Notes: generated from the sequence alone by a model not told the origin. Shown: positions 22,441 through 33,689, counted from the first letter of the stretch. The stretch: DNA of 64,000 nucleotides from Acanthosepion lycidas (GCA_963932145.1 OZ010578.1:24457153-24521152), one strand, 5' to 3'. Numbers and translations are program-made.

Positions 22441-22750
22441 CGTAACCACCAATGAATAAAGGTTTATCGAAAAGTTCCCGATCTTCTGGATCGAAATTTC
22501 ACTTCTGAACATAGCGAACAACTTACAAATAATATTATCAGCCGTAGCATCATCTAAATAAACGCATACCTTTATTTGATCTTTGTAGAAAACATTTGCA
22601 ATATATTACCCACATACGAATCGTATTGAAAGATTTTGAATTGTCATATTTTAGAATATGCATATAGGTCATAGATCTCAGTGACCTGTGAAACAAAAAC
22701 ACGCGTTTAAAAAAGGTACCTATTGAAAATCATACGATCTTTTATTCGAA

Positions 22751-22752
<2 letters not shown>

Positions 22753-22784
<32 letters not shown>

Positions 22785-22799
22785 CCTATCTATCTATCT
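22753..22799. repeat. (ATCT)n microsatellite
   Basis: About 12 units with one ACCT variant. Confidence 0.95.
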
Positions 22800-22918
22800 T
22801 ATGAATGGGTGACGTCATTTGTTTACATTTGATACGCCATGAGCAGATATGAATGCATGTGAGAAATTCAAGGAAGATAAACGTTTAAAGACAGTAAAAT
22901 CGACCTTGCTAACCGAAC

Positions 22919-23008
22919 GCTCCTCGGTGGCCGAAACGGTTAAGGCACGTCAGCCTATATGATTGTTCGGTATAGGATACAAGTTCGATTCCTGTCGGAA
23001 GACGAAAA
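22919..23008 (+). mobile_element. tRNA-like SINE head
   Basis: Contains an A-box-like GGTGGCCGAAACGGTTAAGG and a B-box AAGTTCGATTCCTGT at about tRNA spacing (about 48 bases), longer than a plain tRNA body. The acceptor ends do not pair well and no CCA-type end is seen, so I read this as a tRNA-derived SINE head or pseudo-tRNA rather than a working tRNA gene. Confidence 0.6.
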
Positions 23009-23112
23009 TTTTCTACGGAAATTTCTCGGACATTCAGGATGGCAAATGTTGTTTAATACTGTTTATTATTAAACAGAGCAATTACTTAAATATTTGTATC
23101 TATAAGAATGTA

Positions 23113-23168
23113 TAAACATAAAAATGTCTTAATATATATATATATATATAAAGACATTTTTATGTTTA
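23113..23168. repeat. Hairpin around a (TA)n core
   Basis: TAAACATAAAAATGTCTT at 23113 pairs with AAAGACATTTTTATGTTTA at 23150. The loop is a TA dinucleotide run, so the whole unit is self-complementary. Confidence 0.85.
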
Positions 23169-23236
23169 AAACGTATAGGCAACAAAAAGTGATCAATACA
23201 AAATTTAAAATCGAATATGTAGAGCTAAGATGTTTA

Positions 23237-23922
23237 AGAAAAGGCTAAAATGACAACCAACCTCGCTACCCGGGGTTCGACCGTAAGGTCTCCTCAAACA
23301 AGTGGAAGGATGAAAACTACTCCGATATACCAGAACACCGGAAGTGAGAGGGTAAGAGTATGAGGAAATGGGGGAGGCGAGAGAGGCAAAAATAAAGTCA
23401 TTGATAATAAAGGTTTCAAGAAAATATCCATTGAATTTAATGAGGGTCCTATCAAAAAAAAGATTTTACAATCATGCTTCGTCTTTTAGGTTTGAAGATC
23501 CATAGAAGTGACACCAACATGACGATTGTGTCTGGAAATAAAGAGAGGGTTTGGCAGAAGTCCTTGTTTAAAGTGGAATATAGTGAGGAGGTTAAAACTG
23601 GCAGAATTCGTGGACATTGTTGCCGGCTGTGCCAGAAAGAGAAATTGGCCATTTCCACATATTCTGTTAAAGGTGACTTACTAAACGAGAGAACAGAAAT
23701 TATGCTAAGATGCATTTAAGTAAATATTCTTAGGTACCCGGATGGGCGAAATAATTTTTCCCTCTCCCGCCTTCCGCATTGCTTAGACTTTTAACCTCTC
23801 ACTTCCGGTGTTCCGGTATATTGGAGTAGCTTTCTTTGGCAATCTACTACATACTTCCACTTAACTGAGGAGATTTTAAACTCGAAACCCGGTTAGCGAG
23901 GTTGGTTGACATTTTAGTCTTT

Positions 23923-23925
<3 letters not shown>
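23237..23925. mobile_element. Foldback element with about 150-170 bp terminal inverted repeats
   Basis: Left arm 23237-23386 and right arm 23757-23925 are diverged reverse complements. Shared blocks are AAAATG(A/T)CAACCAACCTCGCTA, CCGG(G/T)TTCGA, GGTCTCCTC or ATCTCCTC, and AACACCGGAAGTGAGAGG. Between them is an open frame at 23474-23719 (+) that includes RGHCCRLCQKEKLAISTYSV, a C-x2-C pattern that could be a decayed zinc-finger end of a DNA transposase. The type is not assigned. Confidence 0.7.
23474..23719 (+). pseudogene. Open frame inside the foldback element, possible transposase scrap
   Basis: 82 codons, starting ATG CTT CGT. The middle reads NKERVWQKSLFKVEYSEEVK, then a Cys pair (HCCRLCQKEK), then a basic or hydrophobic end. 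A C-x2-C after a W-x-x-x-F segment recalls BED-type fingers of hAT transposases, but the His pair is not visible. Recognition is weak. Confidence 0.3.

Positions 23926-23929
<4 letters not shown>

Positions 23930-23955
<26 letters not shown>
23930..23955. repeat. (AT)n microsatellite
   Basis: Starts immediately outside the right arm of the foldback element. Confidence 0.9.
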
Positions 23956-23958
<3 letters not shown>

Positions 23959-24240
23959 TGTATGCGTGTGTATGCATTTGTGTGTACGTGTTTGTGTGTC
24001 TGCGTGTGAAAATTATATATAAATTTTTACATATAAAGAAAAATTTTAGGGAGAACTTTGATAAAGTCGAAAAATGTTTTATAAAACATATATTAAATAT
24101 CTTTCCTTCATGCCTATGTTTACTCGCATCAATATAAACATCACTTCATTCCAATAAAGTCCGAAAGGGATAAACGTGTCACATGACATCTTTGTCATAG
24201 TTTTCCCTAATACATACATGCATACATACATACCTACCTA

Positions 24241-24245
24241 CATAC

Positions 24246-24335
<90 letters not shown>

Positions 24336-24336
24336 T
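24241..24336. repeat. (TA)n-(TG)n microsatellite
   Basis: Preceded by ACATAC-type repeats at 24214-24244, then TA with one TTTA interruption, then TG. Confidence 0.95.
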
Positions 24337-25721
24337 TATACAATAAATACAAGGATATTCACACTGTATAAGGTCGAAAAGCCACTCGAAGGAAGCAACA
24401 TCTCAAGGAAAGAGATAATGCCACCTAGAGGCAAAGGACTACCTGAAATGTAAGAGAAAGAAAAGGCTTTAGAAAGAACCCGAAAGGCAGTCCTAAATAG
24501 GAAATTAGAGATAAACATCTAACCCGATGCCCTCTAGCTAATCGACATGCAGCAACTAGATATCAATTGCTCAAGTAGCCTGAAGACCATTGGAAAGATA
24601 TTGACCAATACCCCCTTGTTGGTTGTAGCCTCCCTGATATTTGTAGTTCCATGATTTTACGTGCCGACAGACTTTAGTCACCATATCATTCGTCGTAATT
24701 CCACTGAATGTTCCTCAAACTAAAAACTTATCCTCCTGTAATAATCCATTGTTGATTGTAAAAAAGCCACAAATCAATTTACAATCCATAGGTCAATAAG
24801 AGTTTAGCAAGAACAGGAATTTCAGTCTCTATCTTGTGAACACACTACACACTATGAAAGGCTCAAGTCAAGTCACAGCTTTTTATACTCAGCTCAACGA
24901 CTGAACAACGAGTAAGCGTCTATCTCTGTGTTGAAAACACCTTAATGACGTGGAAACAAAGGTTCACTCTCCGTCCTACACGGTCACTTCCCATGGATCC
25001 AGTGATGCCTGACCATTCTGGTTCTGCCTAAATAGCTCCCGAAAAGCTGTTGGTTGCCGTAAAGCCAACCTTCGGAAATCGACATATGCCATCGATGTTG
25101 ATCCGAATTGCTAATGCGGACAATTACAAACTATAGAGCATCTTCGACTTTACTCCAATCTTGAAGTTTCATGTATAGTTAATGACGCTGAGGCAAGGCT
25201 CAACAACACTGGTTGGGTGTGGTGCAGCGACTCGATAAGAAGAATACCCTACACTAAGTTAAAACCACCACCAATCTTCACTGTGCCTTGTTGACAAATA
25301 GATTTTTTAGATTCAAGAGGTTTTGAACCACAACCGATTCTCTATCGTCAGACAGGAAGAATAGTCCATGCGTCATTGACTCACATTACATTTTGACATT
25401 GGCACATATAACAGAATTATATGTTGACATTCATGAGCTTAGATAAGGTGCTCTGACCAGGTACAGGGATGCTAACAGGATGGGTCTTCTACTGCTATAT
25501 TTCAAAGAATCTAAATAATACTAAGCTTGTTCGATATGCAATGAATGTGGATGTGATCTGAGCCAGTGTCACCTTGACAGAATTATTGTTTCTCTGTAGA
25601 ACGTTACAGCCTCAATTACTGCAGGCACAAGTCTCCTTATGGCATTTCGAAGTCTATATTTGCTGACCTTGTTTTCGTGTCTGAAACATAAACAAATTTA
25701 ATATCTGTCAAATTATTTACA
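24337..25721. other. Unassigned intergenic sequence
   Basis: Less AT-rich than its surroundings and without long open frames. It may be a decayed mobile element (for example non-coding LTR-element DNA), but no motif, TIR or LTR pair is visible. Confidence 0.4.
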
Positions 25722-26210
25722 TTGTTCGGACTGTTGTCTTCATCTGTATTTTCATATTTCCGACGTTCCGGCCGTTGTAGGCACCGGCCTTCTTCAGAAT
25801 CTGTCTATATTTCTGAGATGATGTGTTGTAGCTATTTATTTACATTGTTCTGGCTGTTGTCACTTCTGCCATCTTCAGTTCATATATGTCCGCAAAGACA
25901 CATGGCCCAGTGGATAAAAGCGTTGGTTGAAGTAATCCAAAACTTGATTTGAACCAAAGTGCTGTGATTTCAATACCTAGCTGCAGAAGAGGGGACAAAA
26001 ACTTGAAGAGTTGAATTACTAAAGGGAATTAACTAAAACTAAGATATTCCCCACCCCGCAAAAAAGAAACATGACACGAGGAATTAGAAGAATTCGATTT
26101 TAAATTCTAACATATATTACCTGAAGAAATCCGGAGCGTACAACGGCCGAAACGTCGTGAATATGACAATAAAGATGAGGACAACAGTCAGAATGATTTA
26201 AAGAGTATAA
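25722..26210. mobile_element. SINE-like cluster: inverted tails around a tRNA-like head
   Basis: On the - strand 25798-25722 reads TTCTGAAGAAGGCCGG...CGGCCGGAACGTC, the tail module. A second, shorter tail in the same orientation lies at about 25885-25838. 25893-25950 (+) carries a head (ACACATGGCCCAGTGGATAA then AAGCGTTGGTT) with an A-box. 26118-26206 (+) is the tail again (CTGAAGAAATCCGGAGCGTA, then GGCCGAAACGTCGTG). Overall the layout is like 46973-47391 but more diverged. Confidence 0.7.
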
Positions 26211-26224
26211 AAGTTAATTTAAGG

Positions 26225-26545
26225 AATAAATTTTTATTCCAAGTGCTCAGACAAACCATATTTCATAGTTCTCCCAGTTTTAACCTTCACGGCTATGACT
26301 CATCATGCGATGCACATTGTAGCGAACCTCTCTCATTCCTTTCGTAATACATTGGTGAGATGTAAGTTCCACTCGAGCAGCTTCTTCACACGAACTACTA
26401 CACTGTGGAACCGACTCACAAGAGAGTGTTTTCCCGATCACTTGGTCTGTTCAAGCAGAGGTTTAACTATTAACTTCCCCACATATTAGCATAAACTCTG
26501 TAACCCTCTACCACGAGTGGTTCTTGGGCCTTGTACAGATGAACA
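26225..26545 (+). mobile_element. LINE 3' fragment (Jockey/CR1-like)
   Basis: Reads HCSEPLSFLS, then C-K-F-H-S-S-S-F-F-T-R-T-T-T-L-W-N-R-L in another frame, then SLGLFKQRFNY. The serine-rich SSSFFTRTTTLWNRL block is the C-terminal signature of the family in this window. Confidence 0.75.
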
Positions 26546-28167
26546 TTGCTTTAGAAAATGGTAATCGCACGTCTGGCTACAAAATGGTTTGCCAGAAGAA
26601 GGGAATGCAAATTTGAATCCTGTCGAGAGGTACATATTTTTTAAAACGGCTTTCGATGATCTAAGAAAGCAGACATTAAATTCACTGTTTAAAAAAATAC
26701 GTGTAACCACAAAAATAAAATTTATAGTAATAAGAAATATAGTCATATTAAAATATTTATATGTACTGCCAATTGCTTTATTTTCTCGCCTTTTTATGGC
26801 GGTAATATGTAACACGAGGTCTTTTTAATTTGAGTCTGGCTTCGAATGTCAGTATGACGTGCATAATATATTATATCATTAACAACAGTAAAAACAATTA
26901 GGTTAGTGGTAATGTCGTTATTAATTACATAGCAGTATAGCATTCTTTGTTACTAATTAAATTTCCCTATCTTTTAATACATCCTTCGGTATTCTAATGT
27001 TCATTCAAATTTCTGTGCCACGTTTTCCGTCGTCTGACACTTAATTACGAGAAGAATATTTTTTGTTTTTGTTTAGCGATATATCATCTTCTTATGGGTT
27101 ATTTGATGCCAAAATTTAATTTTACTGCGAGCATTAGCCACTTCTATTACAAAAATGTATTGCTTGTAGTTATTTTCCTTTTTTCTACAAAAATGTATTG
27201 CTGGTAATATTTTTTTCTTACAGAATTCTATTGCTGGTAATATTTTTTTCCTTACAGAATTCTATTACTGGTAATATTTTTACTATACAAATGTATTGCT
27301 GGTATTTTTACTGTAATTTTTTTTTTATAGTTTCATAGTCTTTTGACCTCAGTTTTGGCGTTAGCTATTTGTCCATAACTGAGGCCCTAACAGAAGCTGC
27401 GATCCTGGGTTAGGGCAAAACTGAGAACACCAGCAATTAAGAGGTGTTTCCACGCTACTTCCTGAAAACCTCCCGATCAGAAGCCTTGCCACAATATATA
27501 GTTTATCGTCAGACCCATACGAGAAGTATAGGAGTGTTTTTGCAAAATATTATAGATTAATCTCCCACCAAAAGAAAGAGAATATATAAAACAACTAAAA
27601 TGATTTTATTACTATTTTCAGCATGTATATCCCTATCGTCCAGAGTCTTCTCTTCATCTGTGAGGAAATTGCCAAGCATACCCTGCCATATAGAGAGATA
27701 GATATTGCATAGCAAGAACTACCGACTTCAAAATGTAGCTGTAAACCAGGAGAGTACATATCCCTCTACAACATTTGCTGATAAACACTACTATTCCCTT
27801 TCACTCTTCAAGAAATCGATATGAATAGAAGAATTTACCAGCATATGTTTTATCGGGATATGTATTGTCCAGTTGTCAGACATCTTTAGAAGTTGCAATG
27901 CCTTTCTTTAAGACATAGCGACATATGGTCAACTTGATGCAGAATTGGTGCAGGAGACATTTGTGCAGGAGATTTGTTGTCAAGTCAATTTGACTTACAT
28001 CAAGCTCTGATTTTATCCTATGGACTTTGTGATATGGTCCCTATTGGAGAGCGACATTTCACGTGTTTATTACACAACTGTGTCAGAACTGAAAGAAGCC
28101 CTTATGGCGTCCGTGTACACTTTGAGATTATGCTGAAAGCAAAAGGTGGCCATTTTCAATTGTAAAT
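26546..28167. other. Intergenic, small tandem repeat at about 27140-27310
   Basis: Around 27140-27310 an AATGTATTGCTGGTAATATTTTT-type unit (TATTGCT(G/T)GTA) recurs about five times with variable spacers. Nothing else recognised. Confidence 0.5.
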
Positions 28168-28249
28168 ATTAGGTTGGTGCAAAAATAATGTCGTTTTCTC
28201 ACATAGTAACATATGTGAAAAAACGACATTATTTTTGCACCAACCTAAT
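28168..28249. mobile_element. mariner-type MITE copy B (short variant)
   Basis: 82 bases with both TIRs intact (ATTAGGTTGGTGCAAAAATA...). The centre differs from the other copies: TCTCACATAGTAACATATGTGA instead of the GACGT-rich core. It lies 64 bases downstream of the gene 2 stop codon, likely in the 3' UTR. Confidence 0.88.
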
Positions 28250-28313
28250 ATTTTTAACAATCTACCTATAAAAAGTGAAAGTATCTTTTTCTTTACAGAT
28301 TATTCTTCCGTGG

Positions 28314-28441
28314 CTATTCGTAGAATTTGATTTTTCGTTGCATGTAGATGATTCCATTTGAAAAGATGAAGGACATGAATAAAAAAACAGCAGCAAAGTA
28401 AAAGACATCGTCAAAAGACTGAGTTGCTTCGTACAATGAAC
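28314..28441 (-). CDS. Gene 2 terminal coding exon (TM12, stop TAG)
   Basis: Acceptor TTTTTTTTCAG. It encodes SLYEATQSFDDVFYFAAVFL, a helix, the basic tail MQRKIKFYE and TAG at 28316-28314. It has the same length (128 bp) as the gene 1 last exon and clear homology to it. A mariner MITE starts 64 bases past the stop. Confidence 0.9.
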
Positions 28442-30504
28442 CTGAAAAAAAACATCAGAAAACGTTTTTACATGTCTAGTACAGACAACACTTCTTCATT
28501 TAAAATTCTTAAATGCAGTTACTCTGTACAGCCGGCTTCCGTTTCAACGACTTAGCCGCTGAACGAGCCGGTCGTTAAGTGAGAAACTGTATTTAACAGC
28601 CATTTCAGGCATACTACACATGTGATGGTTTTATTTCAACCAGCTTCAATTAGCTTTCATGTCACTTTTGAACCCTTTGTAACATGTCTAAATGTTTATA
28701 CATTAGTGGAGTCAACATTAAACATAAGAAACAAATAGAGAGTCATATGTAACTGGGGTTTGCATACAGTACAAATAAATATTTATTTATTGCCACTTTA
28801 TTTAGACATTTTAACAAAGAACTATTCTTGGTGCAGCCTACAAAGGAATGACATTTTTGTCAGGAATTTATTTTTTTCGAATACTGGACAAATCGTAATT
28901 TGAATGCTAAAATCATCAGGTTATTTGTCATAACCAATCTAAGCAAATGATTTTCGATATGTTGTCTGCAGCGTAGAAAGAAGATTGGTTTATTGCCATT
29001 TTATTTCGTCACAACCAAACTTTACTTTTCTACCTGACCGTGGAACACCGTTTGAAGATAAAACCTGTCTATGGAACTTCTGAAATTATGTTTTACACGA
29101 TCAATTCACCCTCCACACAACATCAAGAAACCTCTCCTTTTATTCAGTCTGAAATTTCTTGTAAATTTTGCCAAAACCTTTTAAAAATTTCCTCTAATCA
29201 AACTTTCGAATATGGCGGCCTTTTTGGAAGAAGATATTTTACATTCAATACTCTTAATGAAATCAAGCAGCAAACAAAACAAAAACAAAAAAAAACAACA
29301 ACTAAAAACCCCAGAAATATGAAATATGTGCATATATATGAAATAAAGTTAAAGATAAAAATATACTCTATTATATTTATACCTTTTTCCTAGCATGCCA
29401 ACTCGCACACACACACATACACACATACACACACACATATATATGAATAGAAATCGGTTTTATTATTATATTGATTTTTTAAGTAAAATTAGTATATAAA
29501 AATTTTACGTATATATATTACATAAAATAAAGTATGAAAATTTATATAAAATGTTTAGCTACAACGATATTATCTTTAAAAATTGATTAAATATTAATAT
29601 ACAGGCAATTTCGTTGTAAAAATAATAACGACTGATTTCTTCTTTTTTTTTTAATTGTGAACAAGAAGAACCAACAAGGAAAATAAACTTCTTTCTGTAT
29701 TTGAAAAAGCAGATGAATTTATGCCAGACTTCAAGATTTTTCTCTAACAGAATAGAAAAGATTGTCCAAAAAAAACAAAAACATTATTTTCAAGAGTAAA
29801 CATATTCTGTTTACTGGGAACCTAATTTAAGAATTTTAGGTTATCCCTTTTAGGGGTGTATTGGCACTTTTCAAAAATGTGCGATAATTCTGTTATATGT
29901 GCCAAATATTGGGAAAGAGTAATTGAAAGATATGGGGAAAAAAAAGGGTATTTTTGTAAAGTCCTAGAATTGGACTGTCAGAGACTAAAATTCTGTTAAT
30001 AATGATTTTGTATATGTGCTGACCTTTCTGTAGACGTGTAGGTTTCGAATAACTGTCTTAAACAAACTCTGTTAAAGAAAGAAAGAAAGGCCATTTAATT
30101 CGTAGAATCTTAGGAAATCATTGCCACAATATAATATGTGTGCAATTTAAACACTTTCAAATTAATTTGATTTAACTCGATATAATTAATTTAATTAGAG
30201 AATTTTTATTTAAATCTTGATATACGTATATCAGGACTCAACTCTGGTTCAACGTTTTCAGCAATGAGAATGTCTTACGATGAAGCAGGGAACAATTAAG
30301 ATTAAAGTCAGATAAACTAATTAAACGAACATGAAAAGAAGGAACCAATTAAAAATAATAATTAGAATGCATAAAATCTGTTTGTAGGAGAGTCTAGGGA
30401 ATAAGTAGAATTATTAAGATTTAATAAGGCTAGATCTACCCTAAACCACGCTTTGCCTCTGGAATAACATGACAAGATTTATAGTCATCTAAAATTTCCC
30501 AAAT
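28442..30504. other. Gene 2 terminal intron, nothing recognised
   Basis: AT-rich intron. (CA)n at 29406-29440. A 117-codon open frame at 29040-29393 (+) is antisense to the gene, Lys- and Thr-rich at its end, and without recognisable motifs; likely chance. Confidence 0.5.
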
Positions 30505-30609
30505 ATTAGGTTGGTGCAAAAATAATGACGTAATAATGTCGTTTTTTGACGTATTTTTTAACGTCAAAAAAACGACATTATTACGTCATTATTTTTGCAC
30601 CAACCTAAT
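30505..30609. mobile_element. mariner-type MITE copy C (near-perfect palindrome)
   Basis: Best-preserved copy: ATTAGGTTGGTGCAAAAATA at one end and its exact complement at the other, arms ATGACGTAATAATGTCGTTT, a central TTTTTTGACGTATTTTTTAACGTC loop region, and TA flanks. It lies in the last intron of gene 2. Confidence 0.92.
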
Positions 30610-31184
30610 AGAAAATAGTTTTCTTCAAAGAAGTGGCCAAGGATGCAAGGATGCATCCGAAAGGTCCGGAAAATCAAAACGAGCCGTGGGTGAAATTCCC
30701 GTATCATCTGGTTACCTCCCAGCTTGTTGATATTGACATGCGATAACCGTAAAAACACTACAAAGTTACGACGCTAAGAATACAATGTTTTATTGTACCG
30801 GTGGGACAAGGAATGACAAATCAGCGAAACAGCAGGCGACAGTACAACCAGTGGGGAATTATATAAATCATAATTAGGATATTATGTTAATTTAATAAAA
30901 TAGTACTATTAATAAAATTGATTGTCTAAAAAAAAGCTGTATTGTCTCTTTATAATATTTTTATACAGGTGATTTATTTTTAGAATGTTAAAACAAAGAT
31001 TGTTCTTCACAAATCATAACACCGAACCATTATCTTCCTTTTTTTCTTTTACTTTTTAATTATCCTACTTTATTCATTGTCACTTCAATGTCGGTAAAGT
31101 AATTATACTTATATATTTTGTATTTTCTCCCCAACTATGTATATAAATATATTATAGAACAAATGAATGTTTTTATCATTTCAC
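30610..31184. other. Gene 2 intron, nothing recognised
   Basis: No coding or repeat signal seen. Confidence 0.4.
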
Positions 31185-31450
31185 CCCGCCAAGCAAGGCA
31201 ATAAAGCCACTAAGTCGAAAGAGGTTATTGGTTGTTAGAGAATTTAAGAAAAATATACTACTAAGGAGAGAAGATAACAATGGATAAACATTACGAAGAC
31301 AGATAACGATTGACATTGCATTTAAATTTTTGGAGGTCAAAGTTGACTGGGAAGCAAGAAAAAGGAAGAAAGTTCCACAAATGTGACATGCGGGAGAAGA
31401 AACTGTTAGCACAGAACTTGCGGTTACATCTAGCCATTTCAACTGTAATA
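31185..31450 (-). mobile_element. LINE 3' fragment (Jockey/CR1-like)
   Basis: Begins with the GGCAATAAAGCCACTAAG 3'-end motif shared with 3405. The - strand shows MARCNRK-type pieces in shifted frames and SPACHICGTFFLFLASQSTL. Confidence 0.65.
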
Positions 31451-32166
31451 ACGATGCAGAATTGGAAAAAAAATCGATCCTATTAATATCAATATTTGAT
31501 TTGTCTCAGTTTCTATGTGCAATTTTGTTATACGGTGTTTTAAATAAATCTTTCAGACTGTGGCAAGAAAAATAAACCACCTTTCTGACCTGTCTTTTCC
31601 ACTGTCCCTCAAAGGTAGAGGTTACTCCAGAGAAGTCTGAGGGTGAGTGGGAAAAGAAAGCAAGAAGTTCTCCGCTGTGGCATCTCAGTCTCTTTTGGGC
31701 GCCTAAATTTAGAGGTTAGCACATTCTCCAAAGTGAGACCCCCTCTTCGAAGTCGCTTGCTCGGAGAAGGAAAAAAAAAAAACAACAACAAAAAACTGTA
31801 CTATTAGTATAGTGGGATTTTAAATAGAGGCCAATGATGAGTATTGCCTTCTTGAGCAATTAGCCATACCAAGAACTAACCAGAATTAATGATCGACTTA
31901 TATGCTAAAATATCCCAGTTTCAAAGAAGCATATATAATTAGATTCATTAAACTGTAAACTAAACTCATATTTGCTGATGTATTTTTGTTTTTAACGTTT
32001 AATACTTAGAGAAGAAAGAATTAGTTTTTCGTCATATTATGAAAAGATATATCGGTAATTCTTTTTAGATTTTTAAAAAAATGTTCTACAGCTTAGGCAA
32101 CGAGAATTATGCAAAAACAAAAATAAATCTCTGAAATTAGACTGAATAGTTAAAGAAATGACGCAC
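31451..32166. other. Gene 2 intron, nothing recognised
   Basis: A-rich tract at 31770-31796. A segment at 31600-31770 is more GC-rich than its surroundings but has no motif. Confidence 0.4.
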
Positions 32167-32293
32167 CTACAATCAATGGATAGAGGATGTTGGCCAAACC
32201 AATCAAAAGGCATAAAGGAAAATAATCCGTTGTTCAATTTTTTCACACTCAAGATAGAAGCCACGAATACAATTTTAAGGGCAGAGGCAAATC
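32167..32293 (-). pseudogene. Gene 2 exon (TM10-TM11) with +1 frameshift
   Basis: Acceptor is a long T tract plus TTTTTAG; donor TTGTAG|GTGCGT. The first half reads GFASALKIVFVASILSVKKL in the expected frame. After the GGATTATTTTCC stretch the MCT-like helix (LCLLIGLANILYPLIVG) continues only in the next frame. The exon is one base longer than its gene 1 counterpart. Confidence 0.82.
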
Positions 32294-33419
32294 CTAAAAA
32301 AAAAACAAAAAAAAAAAAACACAAACAAACAAAAAAACAGGGTATTATCTGTATTCTTTAACTAAAGAATTAATATTTGCACAATGTCAGCTGTCGCGAA
32401 ACAAGAACATCTTGAAAAATAAGGACATCTGTCTGAAATCAAGGATCAGACTATTGCGTGCATTAAACCAATTCTATCTTTTTGTACGCCTTGAATTTAA
32501 CACAAGAATTACAGCGATCGTTGCAATCATTAGAAATGAGACGCTACAAAACAAACTTAGATGAGATTATAAATAAGCCACTGTAAGATACTATCAGATA
32601 AGTAACAGGCCCGTAAGAAAACCTTATCCACTATCAAGAAAAATTGAAATGTGAGACATTATTTCCACTGCCATCTTAAAAGATACCTCGTTAGGTAAAA
32701 GAAAAGGCAGATAGAGGTAAAAATGGGCTGACAGCATCACTGAGTGGAGCAGAGTATCATTCACATTACTCGGTTATTGACATGAAACTGTGATATATGG
32801 AGAAATCTGGTCAGATGTTCAGCGACATAATGACCTCTCGACCACACCCAGTCATAGAAATTATGATGATGTTTATGATGATGATGATGATGACTCTCCA
32901 ACAGTTTAATGTATTCTAAAACTCTTAAGGAATTTTGAACCAATCTGTTTATTCAATCCAGCATGAAATATCCCCCTCGTTCCACTATCTACTTGATATC
33001 CCATAATAGTTAATTCCTTTTTGTTAATTCATTCATTTATCACCACTTCTGCTTCTTCTATCAAAGCAGAACTGATGGATGTTACTCCCTGAAGTAAGGA
33101 TTGATCTCACGACTACTAGATAACCAACATTGTTCTTCTACAATTTCTTTAACATTATTCCACTGCCAGATTGGAAGATGGATAGATGGATAGGACATTT
33201 GGCTAAGCATATGCATTGTTCTGGCGATGGTTATTTCAGTCATATGATCTGGTCAGGTTTGTGTCCTCTGATTCAAACAAATAATCCGAAGAAGACGCAT
33301 GGGTACAGCGGTCTAAACGTCGTAAGCAGAAATAAACGACTGACAAGAGAATGAGGCCAGAAATGGTTGAATTTCTTGAGACAAAAACGAAGTAATTATA
33401 CTTGCTTGTAAATACTGAC
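32294..33419. other. Gene 2 intron with a weak SINE-tail module
   Basis: At about 33286-33335 (+) CCGAAGAAGACGC...GCGGTCTAAACGTCGTAAG is a diverged copy of the CTGAAGA-stem-GAAAC module. An (ATG)n run at 32862-32892 is simple sequence. No other feature. Confidence 0.45.
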
Positions 33420-33689
33420 CTGTGCAAATGGCGAAAAGAGATGCAGCCAAAGCGAACAAAGAGAATGAATAGCAGAATGTAATGGCGACGGAAATGAGTG
33501 ACATGGCAAGAGTTGAAAACATCAGAATGTAGGTTGTAGGGATGTGAATCAAGTCAGCAAGAATTCCAACAACGATTTGGCTGACTGCAAACACTGCACC
33601 ATAGATCGACATTAACAAGGCTGCTTCTTTTCGATTTAGTCCAACGTCATCAACTTTTATAGGAAGATAGAGTAAAACAACTTCGCACA
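33420..33689 (-). CDS. Gene 2 exon (TM7-TM9)
   Basis: Acceptor TTGTTGTCAG, donor CACAG|GTCAGT. It encodes VLLYLPIKVDDVGLNRKEAA, then SIYGAVFAVSQIVVGILADL and two helices, with near residue-by-residue correspondence to gene 1. Gln (codon 33579-33577) again occupies the place of the MCT1 TM8 Arg. Confidence 0.92.

Noticed and set aside
22919..23008. Functional tRNA gene
   Set aside because: A- and B-box are present, but acceptor-stem pairing and normal length are not.
29040..29393. 117-codon open frame
   Set aside because: Antisense in a gene 2 intron, low complexity at its end, no motif and no splice or promoter support.
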